Origin: Caenorhabditis remanei
Taxonomy: Eukaryota; Nematoda; Chromadorea; Rhabditida; Rhabditidae
Assembly (NCBI RefSeq): GCF_010183535.1
Contig: NC_071330.1
Location: forward strand, 6,429,717-6,493,716
Reading direction: 5' to 3'
DNA length: 64,000 nucleotides
Part shown: piece by piece, positions 11,880 to 20,851 of the stretch
Numbering within the stretch: position 1 is the stretch's first letter
Layout: the number at the start of each line of letters is the position of its first letter
Program-made: the position numbers and the translations under genes
The notes under the pieces: model-generated
Seen by the model: only the letters and a program-made list of their open reading frames with translations
What the model was told of the DNA's origin: nothing
Databases searched by the model: none

Positions 11880-12131
11880 TGTTTGCTGAAAAAAATTAGA
11901 AAACTGGAAGCTGGTGTTAATATAGGTATTTAACTATATTGAAGAGTATATAACTCTCATACGTTGCGAGACGGACACTGTAAAGAATTTAATTCAGAGC
12001 AGTAGTGGTAGGGTGTTATTGTTCAATAATGATAGAAAACATTTTTTCCGGAAAAAGCGATGAGATTCATAGATCAAAGTGAGAAAATACAATAATATAC
12101 AATTGAAATTGGGAAATCACATTTTTTGCGG

Positions 12132-12899
12132 TCAATCACATTTTTTGGTAAGTTTTTCTGAGCGAAATTCATTTGTGTCCGAAGTAGATGAAACGGTATT
12201 CAATTCAGTGTCGAGAGCTTTGATGACTTTGTGACACATCCAAACGTAGAAAATGCAACCTGAAATATAAAATGAGTGTTTTGAACTCAGAAAAATATTT
12301 AGACTTACAAGCCAAGAACGAGCAGAAATAGTAGACTCCAGTGTACACTGCAGAGTAGAAGAAATTACACGCATCTTCGAGCCTCATCTTCTCGTCGAGG
12401 CTCATCTCCGAGGCTGATTTCTGGAGAACATCTTCGAGGCTGATAACATGTTCGGAACTGATCGTCCAACCTTGAAATTACGATTTTTTTTGTTTCTTAC
12501 AGTAATCTTACAGATGTAAAGAAAGGTGCAGTAAAGAAAGACACCGATCTGAAGAATGGCGACAGGGATGGCAAGGACGAAAATTGTGGTCCAGAGATGA
12601 ACTTTCATGACGGTTTTTCGGTCGAGGAGATATCCAATGAACCCGATGAAAGAGACAGCGATCTAAAATTTTATAAATAATTGTCTTGTTAGTTTTGGGA
12701 AAGTTACCAAGATGATTCTGATGAGGTAAACAGTCGATAGAAAGCATCCAAAACAGTCTTGAAATTGGTAGGTTTGATAGAAAATTGCGAGAAATTGCAT
12801 GAAGAGAATCACCGACTTCATTGGGAGAACACCAAAGAACATGGGTCCTTTCTTCTTGGCCAAACCCATGCAGCTATCACAACCCATTGTTTTGGACAT
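12132..12899 (-). CDS. Tandem four-TM family member 5 (210 aa)
   Basis: Exons 12899-12708, 12662-12512, 12470-12309, 12259-12132. The ATG chosen lies 8 bases after a TTGCAG acceptor; an upstream in-frame ATG at 12935 would sit inside the presumed intergenic intron-like stretch. The N-terminus holds a cysteine pair (CDSC). Helix one contains LPMKSVILFMQFLAIFYQ, the hallmark is TVMKVHLW, and the last helix is CCIFYVWMCHKVIKAL. Exon 3 adds an extra acidic loop (SLEDVLQKSASEMSLDEKMR) before the last helix, the main difference from its paralogs. Function unknown. Confidence 0.83.
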
Positions 12900-13017
12900 T
12901 ATCTTTCCTGCAATAGTAATAAAGAAATAACTCAAGAATCACAGAAAATATGGAATTGAACGGGAACCTTTGAGGAAAGAATAATGAAGAGAATATATTT
13001 CAACGATTAACAAGGTT

Positions 13018-13023
13018 TTTATT
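13018..13023 (-). terminator. AATAAA poly(A) signal for four-TM member 6
   Basis: TTTATT on the + strand, about 156 bp past the stop of member 6 and about 120 bp before the start of member 5. This is the spacing expected inside a C. elegans operon. Confidence 0.5.
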
Positions 13024-13178
13024 GTAACAGTTACGAAAAAACTAGCGAGTCTTTGCAAGGAATAGAATCAGGATTAACTAGGAAAGAAAACAATTGAAAT
13101 AAAAAAATGGGTATAGGATAACTGTGAAAAGTAACAATGAAAGGCAAAACAAAAACAAATATGAATAACAGCCGCTAT

Positions 13179-13866
13179 TTAGACTTCTGGATATATGAGA
13201 TTAACCCGTTCAGAGCCATCGCAAGCATCGCGATTGAAATGAAATAGTCCTTGAGTTGTATCCAAATCTGGAAGATTATCTGGCTGTTGATCGAGGGCCC
13301 TGATGAGTTTACGGCACAATGACACGTAGATCACGAGAGCTGCAAGACATCTTCAATTGAAAACTAGGAGTTAATTCTTTAACTTACCGCAAAAAAAGAG
13401 GAGACCACCGATCAAATACCACAAGGATTTCAGCTCAAAGTTGCCGGCAGAGACATTCACTGAAAATCTAATGATACAGAATATTTTGAAATTTGCACGA
13501 ACATAGGATGCTGGTAGTGCCGAACAAAAGAACACCGATGACGACGATGATGAAAACGAGAGCGCTCCAGTAGTGGGCACGCATCAGAATTTTATTCTCG
13601 ACAATGAATACAGCGATAACAAAGGCACAGAAAACAATCTAAAAAGCTGAATGTGATTTTAAATATCATCAACAATTTTTACTCACCGAAACAATATTTG
13701 CTAAGATTAAAAGTGGTGCCAAATCAACGAAGCTGAGAAACGCAATTTGGAGGGACAACCAAATTATCTGCATGACGGTGACTACCTTTTTGATCGGAAA
13801 CAGTCCGAAAAGAGTAGGAGCCTTCAGATACTGCTCCGGTTGATTGGGATCGTAGAATTTCGGCAT
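13179..13866 (-). CDS. Tandem four-TM family member 6 (182 aa)
   Basis: Exons 13866-13687, 13638-13503, 13459-13388, 13339-13179. The start is one base after an ACTATTTAG acceptor. The protein begins MPKFYDPNQPEQ, close to member 1. Helix one contains LFPIKKVVTVMQIIWLSLQ, the hallmark is ILMRAHYW, and the last helix is ALVIYVSLCRKLIRAL. The tail ends in LIYPEV, a YXXphi-type motif comparable to the end of member 1 (LIYPIYPQL). I read members 1 and 6 as close relatives. A role in endosomal or lysosomal membranes is inference from the tail only. Confidence 0.85.
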
Positions 13867-14088
13867 CCTAAATAGTATTTGCCTAAGGATTATATCAGCA
13901 ACAAAATTGGAGACAAAATATTGAAGAGTCATGGAGAACTCATGAAAAATATTGAGTTGTTGACAGATTAATAAAACTCGTACATAAAACAACAGGACCT
14001 GAGAAAAATTTGGAATTTGATTAAAAACTCAGGGGAACAAAAAAGTACAACTATCAACAAAAAACAAATTTTAACAATAAAGATAACA

Positions 14089-15307
14089 TCATTTAGAAGT
14101 GGAACGAGTAGTGGTTTGGCGATTTTCAGAGATCGGAGAGGCGTGTTCTGCGATCAAGGTCGTGAGTGTGTCCCCCAAACGAAGTCCCCAGACTGAAATT
14201 GAGTCAAGCGAATTAAAAAAAATAAAGGTAGACTAACACAAGAAATATACTACAACAGCTAAAGCAGGTTTTTCGTTAATGAACAACATGAATTGAACGA
14301 GATTGTAGGAACAAAGGAACCTCATAGCTTCTTGAGGAACTGCAAGATATCGCATTACTTTTTGAACAGGAAGGGAGATGAACTTACGAAAATCGTGAAC
14401 AAAATAAAGAACGGAAAGAAAGCATGGGACTGAGAAGAGTGCTGCTTGGTAAACCCATGCTGCAATTGTGATACTGAATCCTTTTGCATCGAGTGTAGAA
14501 CCAAAATATAGAAGCTCCAGGGCTATCTCGATAAAAGACTGAAATTCGTTGACCGGTAAAAACGTCATAAACAGTGTATAATTTATACCAGCCAAAAGCA
14601 TGCATCTTTGATAGGGTTTTCCACTGATAAGTACAACACGACAAAGAGGATAATGGAGGTGACGTTGAGCACATGCTTTGAAAACAAGTATTTAATTGTC
14701 AATGTTGGATTGATCTTCTCAGCTTCAATAATGTATATAAAAGTATTCAGCATGCGAAATAGCCACACTGTAATATAAAAAAGGTACGAATATGATTACA
14801 AGGCAGCTAGAACTTACCAAGAAGTGCGACCGAAGAAAGAGTTGTTGAACCGGACGAGGAAACAAAATTCTTAACTTGGTCGAGACGAAAAGCGTCTAAG
14901 ACTGGAGCCGAACCTGCGTGATTTCTCAAATTGGATTCGGTACAATAAGAAAGACCTCACCAAAAAGATTTTCCAAGTTGACACTGAAAACGAATATTGG
15001 AATGACAAAGAGAATAGACTGGAACATAAAGTGAAGCCTCATAAGCCATTTGACTTGGTAGATATAGAGAAACGACACGAACGTCTCGAAGATGGCCTGA
15101 AAGTTTGGAAAAATAACGAGAAGTGTAAAACCCTCAAAATAAGCTCAAACAGGATCTTCAAGAAAAATAACTCACAAAGCCTGCGAATATATGATGGAAG
15201 ATCGATGACGGATTCAAAGCGGACATCATGATGTAGAATCCAACGACAGCAGCAGTGAAGACGATGTGTAACACATCGGCGAGAGCTACGTTGCCCTTCT
15301 CGAACAT
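14089..15307 (-). CDS. Double-unit (2 x 4 TM) family member 7 (299 aa)
   Basis: Seven exons: 15307-15176, 15096-14961, 14913-14818, 14767-14589, 14538-14388, 14339-14238, 14192-14089. The start follows a TTTCAG acceptor (ATTAAG). Two homologous halves are visible. Half one contains AIFETFVSFLYIYQVKWLMR, then LHFMFQSILFVIP, and ends VWLFRMLNTFIYII. Half two contains SFIEIALELLYF, AAWVYQAALFSVP and FWGLRLGDTLTTLI. Each half matches the four-helix plan of the single-unit genes, including the residues after the WLMRLH hallmark. Exon 2 is again 136 nt. The serine/threonine-rich tail (SENRQTTTRSTSK) has no sorting motif that I recognise. Function unknown. Confidence 0.82.
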
Positions 15308-15510
15308 CTTAATCTGAAAACTGTGAACCAAAAATTCAACCAACGATTTTAAAATATAAAGCAACGAACTCGGTATAAGAAAATAAAATTAAGAATATTA
15401 GAAAAATTATACATTGTGAATTCAAAATTCCCAGGATAAAAAAAACGGTAAAAAATGATATGGAGAAGGACATGCATCAACAAAAAAGTTTCAAAACAAT
15501 GAGTGCTTAA

Positions 15511-16760
15511 TTAATCTTTAGTCTCTAACTCTTTGATAAGACTTGTCAGTCTCTCATTGACGATTCCTCTCGAGAGCTTGTAGACAACTCTTCTGAACGT
15601 AGACAATCCGATGACAGTGTAGTAGGTGTCGACCAGACGAACGAACCAGACTGAAACGGCAACAGATATTTATTAAAATCTGAAAACCTATAACAACGTA
15701 CACATCAACAAGAAGTGAATTTGGAAAGTATGATCTTCTTGAAAATACTTAATGACGTTGACGAGATCGTACGAATCCAAGAAGGCCTTCGTGTCGCATC
15801 CGGCTTAAATGCACTTTAGGGCTCAACTATTATTGATTGTTCTCTCACCTAGCTTATTTATGTCGTAGACAGCTGCAAGGAAGCACGGAAACGAAAAAGC
15901 GACTGACTGATACATAAATTGGACCTCGATGAGAAGAGGACATCGAAACACTGCAAAAACTACTTCGAACATCGCCTGAAAGTCGGTAAAAGATTATGCA
16001 GAACGTCTTTCGAGGACTCCTTACAAATCTGACAAGCGTATACGCATTGCTTGAGGACGTGCTGTAAGCCATGACAAGGAACATGATAACGCTAGTGGTA
16101 TTTAAAATATCGGAAAGAAAATTGTGCTGTCCTTTTATCATCTTGCTCTTCAGTGATGATTCTTTCGAAGCCGCTATGATCTTCTTGGCAGCCTGTTGGA
16201 CGATGACCATTCTAGTCAGAAATAATCGCCAAAGCCAAACTGAAAAAATATATCATTGACCTTTTTTCGGTATACATCCCAAACCAGTTACGAGACCAAT
16301 CGATAAGATCAGAGAATACGGTTCCGAGACGAAGTTCAGAAACGCATCCATCTTGTATGATTTGAGGAAGGCGGTCGAATGTGTGACACCTGAATACATT
16401 TGATTGTGGTCGGAATCGCAAACTCTTTAAGCATACTGTGGTAGAAATATAAATCTGCATATAGCAAAAAAACAGGAATGATGAGAAGAACAGATTGGCA
16501 AAAAAGATGGATGTGCATCAACCAGGTTATTTTGAAGACATAGAGAAAGGAAACAATAGTTTCGGTTACGGCCTGCAAAATAATTATTACAATTAAAAAC
16601 AGCAGTTACAACTGTGCTGGCTCACGATGACAAGGAAGATGCCATGCAGAACCGAAGCGTGATTCAATACAGCCATAATCACGTAGAATCCGACAACCAA
16701 TGCGGAGAGAATAATGTGGATGGCATCAGAAATTGTCTTCCTTTCGTCTCTTTGAAGCAT
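15511..16760 (-). CDS. Double-unit (2 x 4 TM) family member 8 (319 aa)
   Basis: Seven exons: 16760-16626, 16572-16437, 16389-16285, 16239-16025, 15975-15849, 15803-15702, 15650-15511. The exon plan parallels member 7: 135/136/105/215/127/102/140 nt against 132/136/96/179/151/102/104. The protein begins MLQRDERKTISDAIHIILSA. The hallmark in half one is WLMHIHLFCQSVLLIIP; half two has FMYQSVAFSFPCFLA. The unit ends read VWLWRLFLTRMVIV and FWFVRLVDTYYTVI. A basic linker (KKIIAASKESSLKSK) joins the halves. The exon 3 donor (GTTTGG) is weak but gives the frame and phase seen in member 7. Function unknown. Confidence 0.8.
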
Positions 16761-16974
16761 TTTTTCTGCAAAAAAGTGTGAGGAAAAAAGCAAAACACCT
16801 GAAACAAATATAGAAACAAAGGAGAGAGCAACTCAAGTTTAAAAATGAAAAGAAGGTTCGGATGAACTTTTTAATGGTAAGCATTGGTTTATGGAAGAGA
16901 TAATAACATTTGAAGTAATTTGTTGTAACATTGGATGCTAGATATAAACTGTCACAGCGTTGAGACGGAGACAA

Positions 16975-18269
16975 TCAAACTTGTTGAATGAGTTTTGTAA
17001 ATTTTGTTTTCCGACGATGAACTCGATCATCGGTGGCCACTTCTATCAAGAAAATATGGGTTATCATCATTCGGAGAAACCAAACTGAAAGGAAGATGTC
17101 ATTAAGATCAACATTTTATTGTTGGAACACCTGTAGATAGGACTGTTGTTGCGAAGAAAGAATGACTTTTGCAGAACTTTATTACATTGTTCAAACCGTA
17201 CGATTCTAGGAGACTAGTGACCGAACTCGTATCTGAAAATGAAATATAATTCTATAAACTTCATTTGAGAAACACTTACCAAACCTGTAGGCGAATGGAA
17301 GACACGAAGTAGAAAAAATGATAGAGAAAATCATTGCTTGAAAGACAAAGTGAAGGAGCATGATCCACGAGTTATTAAAGATATAACAAATCGTCATCAA
17401 CGTTTCGAAGATCGCCTAAAATTGATTGATTGCTTTATTGTGAACAATCAGGCTAGAAACCATCCACTCGAAAACAATTCCCATCTTCCCGTCACTGAAA
17501 TACGCCAGAAGTGCAAAAAGTATTACAGCTGACATGTTTAGCGAGATGTGGATGGGGCTCTGAAATATTCTATCTCCTATTTCTAAACAAGTGAATCCCT
17601 AACCTGTTTGATTGGGCCGAGATCGCGGGATTCCGGATCCGCTCGTCGCTGTGCTGTATTAATTTCTATCAAAACCAAATGACTGTGAATCAGACGAAGA
17701 GTCCAGGCTGAAGTTTGATAATCATACAAGATTCATGAAGAATAAGTCACCAATGAAAAGCGTAATAGACCAAACAGCAGAGGTTTCCTCAATGAAGTGT
17801 TTGATTATTCTAAAGTGGAAAGCATCTAAGAAGGCACTGGCACCAGTCGGATCTATAAATAATTTTTGAGGGTGACAATGACAATAGTTAATGTACTGGA
17901 AGTATGGTACACGGAACATCCCAGAAGGAACAATGGAACAGTCAATGCGATCGCTTGATACTGGAAGTGAACAATGTGTGAGAATTTGTTCCTGCATATG
18001 TAGAACACAGTAGTGGCGAACTCGTAGAATGCCTAATGAAAGAAAACCAGGGTTTAGATAATACGAGCTCCATGATCCCTCACCAAAAAGAGGAATAAGT
18101 GCTGCAGCGGAGACTGAAATGTGGTCATTGCGGTGAAGAAAAGGGTAGCGAGTACTCCGAAAAAAAGGGAGGTCCTGTCCTGAAAACTAGGAACTCATCG
18201 AAGTTTTACTGAAAAATCCCAAACCTGCGTGCTCCATTCTGAGGTACCATCGGGCGAATCCCTTGCCAT
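16975..18269 (-). CDS. Double-unit (2 x 4 TM) family member 9 (309 aa)
   Basis: Nine exons: 18269-18225, 18179-18084, 18032-17897, 17852-17751, 17707-17604, 17559-17461, 17415-17280, 17232-17131, 17084-16975. Here both halves keep the diagnostic 136-nt exon (18032-17897 and 17415-17280), each followed by a 102-nt exon, so the unit duplication is visible in the DNA structure. Half one contains HFQYQAIALTVPLFLL; half two contains AIFETLMTICYIFNN and WIMLLHFVFQ. The unit ends are AWTLRLIHSHLVLI and VWFLRMMITHIFLI. The first exon encodes only MARDSPDGTSEWSTQ. It is the most upstream gene of the array, so any shared promoter should lie above 18269. Confidence 0.8.
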
Positions 18270-19521
18270 TTTTTCTGAAAAAAAAACTAATAAAAGTTTA
18301 TCTAAAGTTTAGCAACAAAAGTTTAGCAACATGAAATAAATGCTGACTTCTGAACTAAAAACTCAGAATTAATATGATAAATCGATTGCAACAATCGAAA
18401 CAAAAACAAATTCTATGATTACTGTCAAAAATCGGCTCTCCTCAGAACCACACCGGTGCTAACATGCGTGCGCCTTTAAACTTGCTATTGAGAATACGGT
18501 GGCGGCTTGAGACCGCAACATCTTAATTCTTGCTGTGCGCCTTTTTCCGGTAAATGAATCGAGGGAAAAAACGTTTTTTCCGGAGGTGAATAACCCTATA
18601 ATACTTGGAAACAGAACGAAACATCAAAAATATCAGTTTAATATTTAATTTCAAATAATTTAATATCTGAAAGCAAGTTGAAGCTGCAATTGAATTTGAA
18701 GAAGATTCTTACAATTCGACACGAAAAACAAGACCAACAACAATAACTAACATTGTAATTTTTTCTAACAAGAAATTAAAAGTTTTCTTTCTTCATTATT
18801 CACCTTTTCTATTTCAAAGAATCTCATGAACTCAACACATTTTACTGAATTCTTTTCCTCGTTACTGTACTTAACTACTACTTTCTTCAATCCCATTAAT
18901 TCATATTTCTACTACTTTTTTTAATGTCTCAATTGCCATTCGCGCCCTCCTTCAAACAAATTAAACGACAAAAAGATGATAACAATACATGGGGAGGAGA
19001 AGTGGGAGGGACGGACTGGCAAGGAGGCATTACACTAATCATGCGAACCAACTTTCCTACTATTCAGCCCATTATTATTATGCTTCTTTTTCTTTTTCTC
19101 CCCTTATTTCTTTCTAGCTTCCTCACTCAAACCAGTCTGCCCAAAAAAACTATGACAGTTTTATTTATTTCGTTCTCCTCCGTCCACTCGTTCGGAATAA
19201 TGACCGTTGGATAAACGGTTCCTAATAGTTTCAGTTTCCTTCCGGTCAGCAATACAGTCTTTATTCAAGTGTTTTTCCTCAAGATTCTTCAGTGTTCACT
19301 GATAAAAATCACTTGTTTTCTCTTGTTTCCTCCCACTTTCCTCTTCATTTTTTGGCTGCCGTCCGTTGCGATATTTCACCTCAAATCGCCTCTTGTTTGC
19401 ACTTGTCTCGGCTGTTGTCCATTGTTCACTCTTTCATTTTCTTCCAAGTGATTTCTAAAAGAGTGTCAATTGTTTTGTTTCTTTTCTTTTTTCGGTTGCC
19501 ATCAAATCTCAACTCAATCGA
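18270..19521. other. Divergent intergenic region between the four-TM array and the secreted-protein gene
   Basis: Holds the probable promoter of the - strand array. It includes a locally GC-richer patch (18440-18600) with two copies of TGCGCCTTT and an 18-bp perfect palindrome at 18564-18581. It also contains a pyrimidine-rich 19070-19520 stretch before the + strand gene. No gene is supported. Confidence 0.5.
18564..18581. promoter_or_regulatory. 18-bp perfect palindrome GGAAAAAACGTTTTTTCC upstream of the four-TM array
   Basis: A perfect dyad about 300 bp upstream of the first ATG of the array. It could be a dimeric factor site or a transposon scar. This is a sequence observation only. Confidence 0.35.
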
Positions 19522-20492
19522 ATGTTTTGTCTTCTTATCACATTGATTGTCGTCCCGGTTACGGTAAGTCTTTTAGCTCTTCTTCTATTCTCCTCCATCC
19601 CCTTTTCAATTCCAGACAGCAGTAATAGGTGATGATTTATCACCATACAGATGGAATCTCGTCCCAAAACCACTTCTTAAAAGGCTTTGTAATCTTGATG
19701 ACTCATTGCCAGTTTGTGCTTGGAAGGTTGGTTTCTGAATCATCAGAAATTCTAGAATTCGAGTACCTTAACTTCAAACTTTTGAATTTTTGAAGATAAT
19801 AGCAAACACAGTTCACAGACATCAAAGTGATTCTCAATGTATGAAAATCGGTTAATTTGCTGGCGAACGCTAATTTGAATTAGAACTTTTCGAGTCTTTG
19901 TTCGTTACGAACGCTGTAACTAAAAGTTCCAACTAATAGCTTTCGGTTTTTGTATGTAAATAAGCTTAAAATACACATTTGAGAATTTTTAAGTTCGTAG
20001 CCACAGTAAAGTTGATGTTTTGAATAATTCTCTATTTTATGGAGAAATCCTATCATTTTAGCGCCACAATCTATCAAAAAAGACATCTTTCTCGAAGTGG
20101 CAAATATGCCGTGATCATCCAGAACTGAATCTTTGTAAATGGCATAACGGTGGTATGATAACTGCTCCAATCCCTGCAACTACTACTGCGAAAACTGAAG
20201 ATTCCGCGGAGGCTCCGCCCACTTCTGAATCTATTTTTGTGGTTTGTTCCACTTCTAAACTTTCAGTTTTTACGAATATAATTTTCAGAATGAACCAGAT
20301 ATGATGTTGTCTTCAAAATGGTCAAATGCTGAAGTTCTTCAAGAAACTGTCCGAAAAGAACTGAAAACAGAACCAAATCGATTCGATGGAAGACTTCATC
20401 GAGAATCTGAATCTGCAGAACCGAAAGATTCGATCGACGAAAAGTTTGATGAATCCATCATGTCAGCCAACGAAGATGTTTTCTCTGCCTGA
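19522..20492 (+). CDS. Small secreted protein with duplicated CX8CXW motif (178 aa)
   Basis: Exons 19522-19563, 19616-19726, 20062-20241, 20289-20492. The first exon plus the start of the second encode a signal peptide (MFCLLITLIVVPVTTAV). The mature protein then has two copies of a short motif, one per exon: CNLDDSLPVCAW (exon 2) and CRDHPELNLCKW (exon 3). The rest is a Thr/Ser/Pro-rich linker and an acidic, charged C-terminal exon ending VFSA. I do not recognise the family. The four cysteines suggest two small disulphide loops in an extracellular protein. It converges on ced-7; a canonical AATAAA lies at 20699-20704. I cannot exclude further motif exons in the 335-bp second intron. Confidence 0.72.
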
Positions 20493-20698
20493 TCATTTCC
20501 TCCCAATCCTCCTGTGCATTTCCATTTCCCCTTGTTACGGTTATCATTTAATCTTGATGTTCTGAATGACCCAATCAAATACTTGTTTAATCAAAGAACG
20601 ATTTATTGTGCGATCGAAAGATGAGTCTATATGTATTAATGAAGAGCGAATCCCCGTATTTTTGCAACACACAAGAGTTATTACTCGATTATTGCACC

Positions 20699-20704
20699 AA
20701 TAAA
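20699..20704 (+). terminator. AATAAA for the secreted-protein gene
   Basis: About 207 bp downstream of the stop at 20490-20492. It lies beyond the - strand AATAAA proposed for ced-7 (20602-20607), so the two 3' UTRs may overlap. Confidence 0.45.
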
Positions 20705-20851
20705 GTTAAAGAATTTGAAGAAGAGCAAACAACATAAATAAGTATACGATCATCGGGATAGACATGATAAAATGGTAAAACAGGAGTAATTTTGAATACA
20801 GTTTCTAGAAATATACAGTCAGAGCATCGGAAAAACTTCTATTACGCATTA

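Noticed and set aside
12705..12935. Longer N-terminus (MSYFFITIAGKI) for four-TM member 5
   Set aside because: An acceptor-like TTGCAG lies between the two ATGs and no other family member has such an extension.
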